The notes under the pieces: model-generated
Databases searched by the model: none
The model's input: the letters and a program-made list of their open reading frames with translations, nothing else
What the model was told of the DNA's origin: nothing
DNA from: Campylobacter sp. LR291e
Lineage (GTDB): Bacteria > Campylobacterota > Campylobacteria > Campylobacterales > Campylobacteraceae
DNA: 64,000 nucleotides
NCBI RefSeq assembly: GCF_008633915.1
Contig: NZ_VJNV01000023.1
Coordinates: 62,001-126,000, forward strand
Direction of reading: 5' to 3'
In this document: positions 17,593 to 26,236 of the stretch, piece after piece
Numbering within the stretch: position 1 is the first letter of the stretch
Layout: each line of letters begins with the position of its first letter
Made by a program: the position numbers and the translations under genes

Positions 17593-18888
17593 ATGAATTT
17601 AGTTATCGTAGAAGATGATATAAATATGCGAAAATCTTTAGAAATTGCACTTAGTGAGTATGATGAATTTAATATTAAAAGCTATAAATCAGCCACTGAG
17701 GCCTTAAAAAAGCTAGACGATAGCACCGATTTAATTATAACAGATATTAATATGCCAGGCATTGATGGGCTTGAATTTGTAAAAACTTGCGATAATAAAT
17801 ATGATTTTATTATTATTACAGGCAATGCTACATTAAATAGGGCCATTGAGGCCGTAAGGCTTGGGGTTAAGGATTTTTTAACTAAGCCCTTTGATATTAA
17901 TACCCTTGTTGAAGCGATTAAAAGGGCTAAGATTATACGCGAAAAAACAAGCGATAAAAAAATAGCTAAGAAAAAAGAAAAAAATAATAGTGATTTTTTT
18001 GCAAGCTCACCAAAACTTGAAGAAGTATTAAATTTAAGTAGTAAGGCTGCAAAAACTGATGCTTCTGTTATGTTTTTTGGTGAAAGTGGGGTTGGAAAGG
18101 AACTTTTTTCACAATTTATCCATAAAAATAGTAAAAGAGCGAATAAGCCTTTTGTGGCTATTAATATGGCAGCAATTCCTGCAAATTTGATTGAAAGTGA
18201 GCTTTTTGGCTTTGAAAAAGGAGCTTTTACAGATGCAAACGCCACAAAAATAGGGCTTTTTGAAATGGCAAACGAAGGGACTTTATTTTTAGATGAAATA
18301 GGAGAAATGCCTTATGAAATTCAAGCAAAATTACTTAGGGCTTTGCAAGAAAAAGAAATTACAAGGCTTGGTAGTACAAAAAACATTAAGATAAATGTAA
18401 GAATCATAAGTGCAACAAATGCAAATTTGGATGATAAAATTCAAAATGGAAATTTTAGAAGAGATTTATATTATAGGCTTAATACCTTGCCTATAAATAT
18501 ACCACCTCTAAGAGAAAGAAAGGAAGAAATTTTAGATATATCAAAAAGGGTGCTTGATGATACTTGTAAAGAATACGAATTTGAAAACAAAGAACTAAGT
18601 AAGGAAGCACAAAAAACCTTATTAGAATATGATTTTCCTGGCAATGTTAGGGAGTTAATCTCCATAATTCAAAGGGCTTGTATTTTAAGTGAGGGTAAGG
18701 AAATTACAAGCAAGGACTTATTTTTAGAGGCTAGAACGGTTAAAAAAAGTGTTAAAAATTTGGAAAAAGAATTACTTTTAGAGGCCTTAGAAAACACAAA
18801 TTTTAATATAGAAGAAGCAGCTAAAATTTTAGGACTTGCAAAAGATATTTTTGAAGAAAAAATGAAAAAATATAATATAAAAGGATAA
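17593..18888 (+). CDS. flgR: Sigma-54-dependent flagellar response regulator FlgR
   Basis: FlgR activates RpoN-dependent flagellar genes after phosphorylation by FlgS. The 431-residue protein has a receiver domain with the phosphoacceptor Asp51 (LIITDINMPG), an AAA+ domain with Walker A GESGVGKE at 163-170, and a short C-terminal Fis-like segment (EEAAKILGL). The sigma-54 contact loop reads GAFTDA where most family members have GAFTGA. It lies 50 bases after flgQ and 3 bases before asd. A-rich codons between receiver and AAA+ domain include A7 runs, which are possible slippage sites. Confidence 0.95.
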   Translation: MNLVIVEDDINMRKSLEIALSEYDEFNIKSYKSATEALKKLDDSTDLIITDINMPGIDGLEFVKTCDNKYDFIIITGNATLNRAIEAVRLGVKDFLTKPFDINTLVEAIKRAKIIREKTSDKKIAKKKEKNNSDFFASSPKLEEVLNLSSKAAKTDASVMFFGESGVGKELFSQFIHKNSKRANKPFVAINMAAIPANLIESELFGFEKGAFTDANATKIGLFEMANEGTLFLDEIGEMPYEIQAKLLRALQEKEITRLGSTKNIKINVRIISATNANLDDKIQNGNFRRDLYYRLNTLPINIPPLRERKEEILDISKRVLDDTCKEYEFENKELSKEAQKTLLEYDFPGNVRELISIIQRACILSEGKEITSKDLFLEARTVKKSVKNLEKELLLEALENTNFNIEEAAKILGLAKDIFEEKMKKYNIKG

Positions 18889-18891
18889 GAT

Positions 18892-19923
18892 ATGAAAAAA
18901 CAAAGAATTGCGATAGTTGGGGCTACTGGTGCTGTTGGCGAGGAGCTTTTAAATGTTTTAGATGAACTTGATTTTCCTGTACAAAGCATTTTGCCACTTG
19001 CTAGTGCTAGAAGTGTGGGCGATGAAGTGGAATTTCAAGGTAAAATTTATAAGGTAAAAGAGCTTACTGAAAATGTTTTTAAGGAAAATCCTGTTGATAT
19101 AGCCTTTTTTAGTGCAGGTGGAAGTATTTCAGAAAAATATGCTAAATTTGCTGTTGAATGTGGGGCTGTGGTGATTGATAATACAAGTCATTTTAGAATG
19201 GATGAAGACGTACCATTAGTAGTGCCTGAGTGCAATGAAGAAGATATTAAGCTTTATAAAAAAACAGGCATTATAGCAAATCCTAATTGTTCTACTATAC
19301 AAATGGTCCATGTCTTAAAGCCACTAGATGAAGTCTTTGATTTACAAAGGGTTGATGTAAGCACTTATCAAGCAGCAAGTGGGGCTGGAAAAGAGGGTAT
19401 GCAAGAATTAGTTGAGGCTATGCAAAGTTTTTTTGCCTTTAAATTAGATGAATTTGAGGCTAAGGTTTTTACTTATCCACTTGCTTTAAATTTGATACCT
19501 CATATTGATGTTTTTAATGAAGAAAATGGCTACACAAAAGAAGAGCTTAAAATGGTAAATGAAACTCAAAAAATTTTACATAAAAAGATTGAAGTTTCAG
19601 CAACCTGCGTTAGGGTACCTGTTTTAAGAAGTCATAGTGAGGCCATTACCATGAGTTTTACAAATGAGGTTAATGTTGAAAAAGCAAGGGAAATTTTAAG
19701 TAAGGCTAAAAGCGTAAAATTAATCGATGATATAAGAAACAAACAATATCCTATGCCACTTTATACAAGCAATACTAACGATACTTATGTAGGTAGAATC
19801 AGGGCTGATTTAAGTAGGAAAAATATTTTGCATCTTTGGTGCGTGGCTGATCAAATTCGTGTTGGGGCTGCTACAAATGCAGTTAGGATTGCACAAAAAT
19901 GGCTAAAAATTCACAATGCATAA
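18892..19923 (+). CDS. asd: Aspartate-semialdehyde dehydrogenase
   Basis: The enzyme makes aspartate semialdehyde from aspartyl phosphate with NADPH in the pathway to lysine, diaminopimelate, threonine and methionine. The 343 residues include the N-terminal nucleotide loop GATGAVGEELL and the catalytic Cys133 in NPNCSTIQMV. It follows flgR with a 3-base gap. Confidence 0.97.
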   Translation: MKKQRIAIVGATGAVGEELLNVLDELDFPVQSILPLASARSVGDEVEFQGKIYKVKELTENVFKENPVDIAFFSAGGSISEKYAKFAVECGAVVIDNTSHFRMDEDVPLVVPECNEEDIKLYKKTGIIANPNCSTIQMVHVLKPLDEVFDLQRVDVSTYQAASGAGKEGMQELVEAMQSFFAFKLDEFEAKVFTYPLALNLIPHIDVFNEENGYTKEELKMVNETQKILHKKIEVSATCVRVPVLRSHSEAITMSFTNEVNVEKAREILSKAKSVKLIDDIRNKQYPMPLYTSNTNDTYVGRIRADLSRKNILHLWCVADQIRVGAATNAVRIAQKWLKIHNA

Positions 19924-19993
19924 ATTTAAAAAGTAAATTTATAATTTTTTGCTATAATCAAGGCTTGTTATTTAATGAGAAAAAGGAAAGTAA

Positions 19994-20182
19994 ATGAAAA
20001 AAGTTATGTTTTTTGTTTTATGCTTGATTTTTTGTTTAAATTTTACTAAGGCAAGTGATTTTAACGAAACTATTAAGGATGTTGATATAAGTGGTTCTTT
20101 AAAATATGAGTATAACTCAGGCAGTGCTAAAAAGAAAGATGGTCATCAAGGTAGGGCTTTAATAAATGTTGGCGTTGAATAG
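19994..20182 (+). pseudogene. 5' stump of an outer-membrane porin gene (MOMP type)
   Basis: The 62-codon frame encodes a signal peptide followed by FNETIKDVDISGSLKYEYNSG, which closely resembles the mature N terminus of the Campylobacter major outer membrane porin family ([21 protein letters not shown] in PorA, from memory). It has a TATAAT -10 box (about 19953-19958) and a ribosome binding site AAAAAGGAAA. The frame ends after the first strand at 20182, whereas full porins exceed 400 residues. The rest appears deleted, with the following cytochrome c gene lying across its end. A short product would be a secreted peptide without a barrel. Confidence 0.6.
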
Positions 20183-20612
20183 GTTAATATTTATTTTATT
20201 TTTTTTAAGCTTAAATTTTGCCTTTGGTGTTAGCTTAAAATCTTTGTTTGATTATTCTTTTGATGCTGATAAGGTTTATGATACTCAAAGGGCTAAAGAG
20301 CTTTATTTTAAAAAAAGATGCAATACCTGCCATGGCGATATGGGTGAGAAAAAATTAACAGGGTCTAGAAGATTAAGAGATATGAACGCACAAGATATTA
20401 AATCTAGCCTTATTGATTACGCACTTGGAAACAATAGCCAAACAGCAGGTTCGGTGCAGATGGCAATTTATGCAAATAGCTTAACGCATGATGAAATGGA
20501 TGAATTAATAGCTTATATTAAGGGTGAAAATTTTGTTATTGAATTACAAATACAAGATTTAATAGAACAAGAACCACCCAAAAAAACAAAACATGGTACT
20601 TTTATAAAATAA
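20166..20612 (+). CDS. Periplasmic c-type cytochrome, single heme
   Basis: The 148-residue protein has an N-terminal signal peptide (LIFILFFLSLNFAFG) and one heme-binding motif CNTCH (Cys52, Cys55, His56), with a likely methionine ligand near SVQMAIYAN. It is a small electron-carrier type like C. jejuni Cj1020c, which I recall at this place before livJ. The first ATG (20166) lies inside the porin stump; an in-frame TTG at 20175 is an equally likely start. Its original 5' region may have been replaced by the deletion that left the stump. It precedes livJ by 9 bases. Confidence 0.88.
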   Translation: MLALNRLIFILFFLSLNFAFGVSLKSLFDYSFDADKVYDTQRAKELYFKKRCNTCHGDMGEKKLTGSRRLRDMNAQDIKSSLIDYALGNNSQTAGSVQMAIYANSLTHDEMDELIAYIKGENFVIELQIQDLIEQEPPKKTKHGTFIK

Positions 20613-20621
20613 GGAAAAAAT

Positions 20622-21734
20622 ATGAAAAAAATATGTTTAATACTTGGAATTTTTGCCTTTATTAATCTACAGGCGAAAGAACATAAAATAGGCATTGTAT
20701 TGCCTTTAACAGGAGCAGTTGCAGCCTATGGACAAGATATATTAAGTGGGGTTAGCCTTGCTAATAAATTAAGCTTTAAACTTGAAAATAACGATGAAGT
20801 AAAACTTGTGATAATAGACACAAAGGGCGATAAACTTGAAACTGCAAATGGGGTAAATCGCTTAATATCACAAGATAAGGTAATAGCTTTAATAGGAGAG
20901 GCTATTACACCAAATACCATTCAAGCCATTTCAATAGCTGATAATAAGCAAATTCCTATAATTGCACCAGTGGCCTCAGGGGACAAGCTTTTAGATAAAA
21001 GGACCTTTGCTAGTAGGGTTTGTTTTAATGATAGCTTTCAAGGTGATAAATTTGCTAGCTATGTTAGCAAGGAATTAAATTTAAAAAAAGTAGCTATAAT
21101 AATCGACCAAAGCAATGTGTATTCTTTAGGACTTGCAAAGGCCTTTGAAGCTTCTTTTATAAAAAATGGTGGTCAAATTTCAAAAAAGATTAATATAAAT
21201 TCAGGCGATAAAGATTTTAGGGCTATTATTTCTCAACTTAAAAATATAGATATTGATTTTGTTTATATGCCTATTTATCACCCAGAAGCCGCCCTTTTTG
21301 CAAGACAGGCTAGACAAATGAATTTTATAAAATTATTAAGTGCAGCTGATGGGGTTAATAATCAAGCCTTTATTGAACTTGGTGGAGAAGCTGTTAATGG
21401 CGTGATTTTTACGGATAGCTTTGATTATAACAATCTTAGTACAAAGCTTGGAAAAGATTTTTTAAATGAGTATGAAAAAACAAAGGGTTCAAGAGAATTA
21501 CCAGCCTTTTCGGCAATGGGGGCTGATGCTTATTTTGTAATGGTAAATGCAATGAATGCTTGTATAAATGATTTAAGCTCAAAATGTATAAATGAAAAGA
21601 TTAAAAGTACTAAAAATTATGAAAGCGTGGGTGGAATTTTAACTATAAATTTAGATGGAAATGCTGTAAGACCTGTGGTTATAAAAGAGATTGTAAATCA
21701 AAAACAACATTTTAAAAGTTCTATAAATCCATAA
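20622..21734 (+). CDS. livJ: Branched-chain amino acid ABC transporter, binding protein LivJ
   Basis: The 370-residue protein has a signal peptide (MKKICLILGIFAFINLQA) and a type I periplasmic binding fold with IGIVLPLTGAVAAYGQDI at the mature N terminus. It captures leucine, isoleucine and valine and passes them to the LivHMGF transporter. A close paralogue, livK, follows 9 bases downstream. Shared blocks include FNDSFQGDKFA, INSGDKDFRAIISQLKN and FSAMGADAYFVM. Confidence 0.92.
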   Translation: MKKICLILGIFAFINLQAKEHKIGIVLPLTGAVAAYGQDILSGVSLANKLSFKLENNDEVKLVIIDTKGDKLETANGVNRLISQDKVIALIGEAITPNTIQAISIADNKQIPIIAPVASGDKLLDKRTFASRVCFNDSFQGDKFASYVSKELNLKKVAIIIDQSNVYSLGLAKAFEASFIKNGGQISKKININSGDKDFRAIISQLKNIDIDFVYMPIYHPEAALFARQARQMNFIKLLSAADGVNNQAFIELGGEAVNGVIFTDSFDYNNLSTKLGKDFLNEYEKTKGSRELPAFSAMGADAYFVMVNAMNACINDLSSKCINEKIKSTKNYESVGGILTINLDGNAVRPVVIKEIVNQKQHFKSSINP

Positions 21735-21743
21735 GGTTAATTT

Positions 21744-22832
21744 ATGAAAAAAATATTAATATTTTTGTGTTTAAATCTTTTTTTGTATTCAAATGAGTAT
21801 AAAATAGGCGTTGTTTTACCATTAACTGGTGCAAGTGCGGCCTATGGACAAAGTGCGCTTAATGGCATAAAATTAGCAAATAGTATGCAAGGTAGCTTAG
21901 ATAATGGAGATAAGATTGTATTAAGTGTAGTAGATACAAAGGGCGATAAGCTTGAGTCTTATTCTTCTTCTTTACGTCTTGTTTCAAATGAAAAGGTGCT
22001 TGGTTTAATAGGAGAAATGCTTACAGCAAATACTTTGCAAGTTATGCGAGTAGCAGAAGAAAAAGAAATTCCATTAATTGCCCCTGCTGCTACAAGTGAT
22101 AGAATTTTAGATAAAAAAAATTTTTCAAGCAGGGTTTGTTTTAATGATAGCTTTCAAGGTGAAAGTTTAGCAAAATATGTATTTGACAAGCTTAATTATA
22201 AAAAAGTTGCGATAATAATGGACCAAAGTGCCGATTATTCTTTAGGACTTGCAAAGGCCTTTGAAAATGAGTTTAAAAAAAGAGGTGGCGATATTTTAAA
22301 TACCTTTAAGATAAATTCAGGCGATAAAGATTTTAAGACCTTAATAGCCCAGCTTAAAAATTTAAATATTGATTTTATTTATTTGCCACTTTATTATAAC
22401 GAGGCTGCCCTTTTTGTAAGACAAGCTAGAAATTTAAAGCTAAATACCCCTATGGGTTCAGCTGATGGGGTTGCTGATAAGACTTTTATAAATTTAACTG
22501 GCGATACAAGCAAGGGTCATATTTTTACTGATAGCTTTGATTATAATAATCCTAGCACTGATTTAGCTAAGGAATTTATTAAAAATTATAAGGGTCAGGT
22601 GCCAAATTTTACTGCAATGGGGGCTGATGCTTATTTTGTAATGATAAGGGCTATGAATAATTGTTTATCAAATTTAAGCCCTAAGTGTATAAATGATGAA
22701 ATTCATAAAACGAATTTTGAAGGCGTAACGGGCAAAATTAGCATTGATAAAAGTGGCAATGCAAAAAGAAGTGTTGTTATCAAAGAAATAAATAATCAAA
22801 GCCAAATTTATAAAGATACTATCAATCCTTAG
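21744..22832 (+). CDS. livK: Branched-chain amino acid ABC transporter, binding protein LivK
   Basis: This is the second periplasmic binding protein of the liv operon (362 residues, signal peptide MKKILIFLCLNLFLYS). It aligns with LivJ over its whole length, with shared blocks VCFNDSFQGE, INSGDKDFKTLIAQLKN and FTAMGADAYFVM. In E. coli LivK prefers leucine while LivJ takes all three branched-chain amino acids; which does what here cannot be read from the sequence. The pair arose by tandem duplication. Confidence 0.92.
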   Translation: MKKILIFLCLNLFLYSNEYKIGVVLPLTGASAAYGQSALNGIKLANSMQGSLDNGDKIVLSVVDTKGDKLESYSSSLRLVSNEKVLGLIGEMLTANTLQVMRVAEEKEIPLIAPAATSDRILDKKNFSSRVCFNDSFQGESLAKYVFDKLNYKKVAIIMDQSADYSLGLAKAFENEFKKRGGDILNTFKINSGDKDFKTLIAQLKNLNIDFIYLPLYYNEAALFVRQARNLKLNTPMGSADGVADKTFINLTGDTSKGHIFTDSFDYNNPSTDLAKEFIKNYKGQVPNFTAMGADAYFVMIRAMNNCLSNLSPKCINDEIHKTNFEGVTGKISIDKSGNAKRSVVIKEINNQSQIYKDTINP

Positions 22833-22840
22833 AGTTTAGC

Positions 22841-23737
22841 ATGGATTTTTCACTTTTTTTACAACAACTTATAAATGGTTTAAGTGTAGGTAGCATGTAT
22901 GCCCTTATTGCTGTTGGTTATACTATGGTTTATGGGGTGCTAAGACTTATAAATTTTGCCCATGGTGATATTATGATGGTCGGGGCTTACATTTGTCTTA
23001 TTTGCATGGCTAGTTTTGAGATTCCTTTTTTAGTTGCCCTGTGCTTAGCTATCGTTTTTGCAATGTGTATAGGAATTGCTACTGATAAGATTGCTTATAA
23101 GCCACTTAGAAAGGCCCCTAAAATTTCACTTTTAATAACAGCCATAGGCATTAGTTTTTTATTGCAAAGTCTTTTTAATATGATTTTTACTTCAACGCCT
23201 AGATTTTTTACTGCTCCTGAGTATTTTGAAAAAAATATTGAATTTATAGGGCTTAGTATTAGTTTTGGAAATTTATTAGTACCTATTTTAACCTTTTTTA
23301 TAATGTTAATAGTACTTTTCATACTTTATAAAAGCAAATACGGCATAGCTATTAGGGCACTAGCCTTTGATGTTCAAACGGTTAATTTAATGGGTATTGA
23401 TGCAAACCGAATTATAGCAATAGTCTTTGCAATAGGCTCAGCCCTTGCTTGTGTGGGTGGAATTTTTTATGCTGCCATTTATTATTCAGTAACACCTACA
23501 ATGGGAACCCTTGTTGGCTTAAAGGCCTTTGCAGCAGCCGTGCTTGGTGGGATTGGCTCAGTTGTTGGGGCTGTTATAGGTGGGTTAATTATAGGACTTA
23601 GTGAAGTTATAGCAATAGCATTTTTTCCCGAACTTTCAGGCTTTAAAGATGCCTTTGCCTTTATATTTTTAGTTTTTATCTTACTTTTTAAACCTAGTGG
23701 AATTTTAGGGATTAATTTTGAAAGAAGTAGGTTTTAA
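22841..23737 (+). CDS. livH: Branched-chain amino acid ABC transporter permease LivH
   Basis: The 298-residue membrane protein has about eight hydrophobic segments and the LivH features LQQLINGLSVGSMYALIAVG at the N terminus and GVLRLINFAHGDIMMVGAY. It forms the channel together with LivM. It lies 8 bases after livK, and its stop codon overlaps the livM start by one base. Confidence 0.95.
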   Translation: MDFSLFLQQLINGLSVGSMYALIAVGYTMVYGVLRLINFAHGDIMMVGAYICLICMASFEIPFLVALCLAIVFAMCIGIATDKIAYKPLRKAPKISLLITAIGISFLLQSLFNMIFTSTPRFFTAPEYFEKNIEFIGLSISFGNLLVPILTFFIMLIVLFILYKSKYGIAIRALAFDVQTVNLMGIDANRIIAIVFAIGSALACVGGIFYAAIYYSVTPTMGTLVGLKAFAAAVLGGIGSVVGAVIGGLIIGLSEVIAIAFFPELSGFKDAFAFIFLVFILLFKPSGILGINFERSRF

Positions 23738-24774
23738 TGAATAAAATTTCACATTTAAGCTTTTTTATCCTAGCTATATTTTTTATAATTTTAAGCCCTT
23801 ATATCTTTGAAGATTATGGTATAAGCATACTTAATCAAATAGCAATTTTTATAATCTTAGCAGTAAGTTATAATCTAATAAACGGCGTTACAGGACAATT
23901 TTCACTTGAACCAAATGGCTTTGTAGCAGTTGGGGCCTATGTTAGTGCCTTACTACTTTTAAGCGTTGATTCTAAAAACGAACAATTTGCTTATGAAGGC
24001 ATTAATAGCTTAGTTTTAATGCTCCATACTCCCTATCTTATAATAGCCTTACTTGCTAGTGGAATTTGTGCTTGTTTGCTTTCTTTGATACTTTCTTTTG
24101 CTGTGTTTAGGGTAAGGGGCGATTATTTAGCCATTGTAACCCTTGGTTTTGGCATTATTATAAAATTATTGGCCCTTTCTTGTCCTACCTTTACGAACGG
24201 TTCAAGGGGCTTAGTTGATATCCCAAGACTTAGCAATATTTATGTTATAGGTGGCGTTGCTATTATCTCTGTTATTTTAATACTAAATTTAGTATATTCT
24301 AAATTTGGTAGGTCTATGAAGGCCATTAGAGATGATGAGGACGCTGCTAGTGCAATGGGTATTAATTGCTTTTGGATTAAAACTCTTGCCTTTGGCACCT
24401 CTGCTTTTTTAGAAGGAGTAGGGGGTGGATTAATGGCTTGTTTATTAGCTAGTGTTTCGCCTGAACAATTTGATTTTATCTTTACTTTTCAGCTTTTGAT
24501 TATAATAGTGCTAGGTGGACTTGGTTCTACAAGTGGGGCTATTTTAGGTACTATTTTGGTAATAGGTGGCAGTGAGTGGTTGCGTTTTTTAGACGAGCCT
24601 ATGAGTATATTTGGCTTAAATTTACCTGCAATGGTAGGCTTTAGAATGGTAGTTTTTTCACTTATTTTAATCTTAATTATGCTTTTTGCAAGAAAGGGCA
24701 TAATGGGCGATAAAGAATTACTAGAACATTTAAAAAGCCTTAAAAATTTCATTAAAAAGAAAAAACAATGCTAG
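23737..24774 (+). CDS. livM: Branched-chain amino acid ABC transporter permease LivM
   Basis: The 345-residue membrane protein contains the LivM features NLINGVTGQFSLEPNGFVAV, VRGDYLAIVTLGFG and the coupling-helix region GRSMKAIRDDEDAASAMGIN. It pairs with LivH. Its end overlaps livG by 7 bases. Confidence 0.95.
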   Translation: MNKISHLSFFILAIFFIILSPYIFEDYGISILNQIAIFIILAVSYNLINGVTGQFSLEPNGFVAVGAYVSALLLLSVDSKNEQFAYEGINSLVLMLHTPYLIIALLASGICACLLSLILSFAVFRVRGDYLAIVTLGFGIIIKLLALSCPTFTNGSRGLVDIPRLSNIYVIGGVAIISVILILNLVYSKFGRSMKAIRDDEDAASAMGINCFWIKTLAFGTSAFLEGVGGGLMACLLASVSPEQFDFIFTFQLLIIIVLGGLGSTSGAILGTILVIGGSEWLRFLDEPMSIFGLNLPAMVGFRMVVFSLILILIMLFARKGIMGDKELLEHLKSLKNFIKKKKQC

Positions 24775-25553
24775 AATTAAGACATATATATAAAAGTTTT
24801 GGTGGTGTTATGGCAATTAGCGATACTTCTTTCACACTTAAAGAAGGCGAAATTTTTGCCCTAATAGGCCCAAATGGGGCAGGTAAAACCACGCTTTTTA
24901 ATATAATTACAGGCAGTTACAAACCAAGTTCAGGCGAGGTACTTTTTAAAAATCAAAAAATAAACGGACTTAAAACGCATAAAATAGTAAGATTAGGTAT
25001 AGCTAGAACCTTTCAAAACATACGTCTTTTTTCTAGTATGAATGTACTAGAAAATGTATTAATAGGCTTTAATTTTCAAATGAAATATAATATCTTAGAG
25101 GCCTTTTTACATTTTGGACGTTTTAAAAAAATAGAAAGTGAATTTAAAGATAAGGCTTTCTTGCTTTTAAAAGAACTTGGAATTTCACATTTAGCAAATA
25201 ATATGGCTACAAGTTTAAGTTATGGTCAGCAAAGAAAGGTAGAACTTGCTAGGTCAATGGCTACAAATCCTAGTTTGCTTTTGCTTGATGAGCCTGCTGC
25301 TGGGATGAATGCTAAGGAAAGTGATGATTTAGCAGAACTTATTTTTAAGCTAAGAAAGGATTATAAAATTAGTATTTTGCTTATTGAACATGACATGAAA
25401 TTTGTTAATAAATTATGTGAAAATGTCTTGGTGCTTGATTATGGTAAGAGTATTTTTAATGGAAAACTTAGCGAGGCCCTAACGCATAAAGAAGTAATTG
25501 CAGCTTATTTGGGTGATTTTGAAAGTTTAGGACAAAGCAATGTTGGTAGTTAA
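24768..25553 (+). CDS. livG: Branched-chain amino acid ABC transporter ATPase LivG
   Basis: The 261-residue ATPase has Walker A GPNGAGKTT, signature LSYGQQRKVELARSMA, Walker B LLLLDEPAAGM and the switch His in LLIEHDM. LivG-type proteins keep the GMN segment after Walker B, seen here as AAGMNAKES. It overlaps livF by 14 bases. Confidence 0.95.
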   Translation: MLELRHIYKSFGGVMAISDTSFTLKEGEIFALIGPNGAGKTTLFNIITGSYKPSSGEVLFKNQKINGLKTHKIVRLGIARTFQNIRLFSSMNVLENVLIGFNFQMKYNILEAFLHFGRFKKIESEFKDKAFLLLKELGISHLANNMATSLSYGQQRKVELARSMATNPSLLLLDEPAAGMNAKESDDLAELIFKLRKDYKISILLIEHDMKFVNKLCENVLVLDYGKSIFNGKLSEALTHKEVIAAYLGDFESLGQSNVGS

Positions 25554-26235
25554 AAATTTACAAGTTTTTTATGGACTTATACAAGCAGTAAAGGGCATTA
25601 GCTTTGAGGTAAAAGAAGGGCAAATTATATCTTTAATCGGTTCAAATGGGGCTGGTAAAACCTCTACCTTAAACGCCTTAATAAACGCTGTTAAACGCAA
25701 AGGAGAGGTGATTTTTTTAGGCTATGAAACAAAGAGGCATTTAACGCATAGCTTGGTAAAAAAAGGGATATCCTTAGTACCTGAGGGTCGTAGGGTATTT
25801 ATAAATTTAAGCGTAGAAGAAAATTTAAAAATAGGGGCTTTTAATAATGATGAAAATTACGAACACTTAAAAAAACAAATGTATAAGCTTTTTCCAAGGC
25901 TTGAAAATAAAAAAAATGTTTTGGCTGGAAATTTAAGTGGAGGAGAAGCACAAATGCTTGCAATTTCAAGGGCTTTAATGAGTGAACCAAAATTATTAAT
26001 GCTTGATGAGCCTTCCCTTGGACTTGCACCAAAGATTGTAGGAGAGCTTTTTGAAACGATTGTACGTTTAAAAAATGAAGGTATCACTATACTTTTAGTT
26101 GAACAAAATGCTTATAGTGCCCTTAAAATTAGTGATTATGCTTATGTTTTAGAAAATGGACAAATAGTACTTCAAAACGAGGCTAAGCATTTAATTAACG
26201 ATGATGAAGTGCGTAAAAAATATTTAGGATTGTAA
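25540..26235 (+). CDS. livF: Branched-chain amino acid ABC transporter ATPase LivF
   Basis: The 231-residue ATPase has Walker A GSNGAGKTS, signature LSGGEAQMLAISRALM, Walker B LLMLDEPSLGLAP and the LLVEQNA switch segment typical of LivF. It is the last gene of the six-gene liv operon; the fused ccsBA gene begins one base later and may share its transcript. Confidence 0.95.
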   Translation: MLVVKNLQVFYGLIQAVKGISFEVKEGQIISLIGSNGAGKTSTLNALINAVKRKGEVIFLGYETKRHLTHSLVKKGISLVPEGRRVFINLSVEENLKIGAFNNDENYEHLKKQMYKLFPRLENKKNVLAGNLSGGEAQMLAISRALMSEPKLLMLDEPSLGLAPKIVGELFETIVRLKNEGITILLVEQNAYSALKISDYAYVLENGQIVLQNEAKHLINDDEVRKKYLGL

Positions 26236-26236
26236 A

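Noticed and set aside
17682-18245. A 187-codon minus-strand frame opposite flgR
   Set aside because: It is long but entirely antisense to the conserved receiver and AAA+ domains, and has no ribosome binding site or domain.
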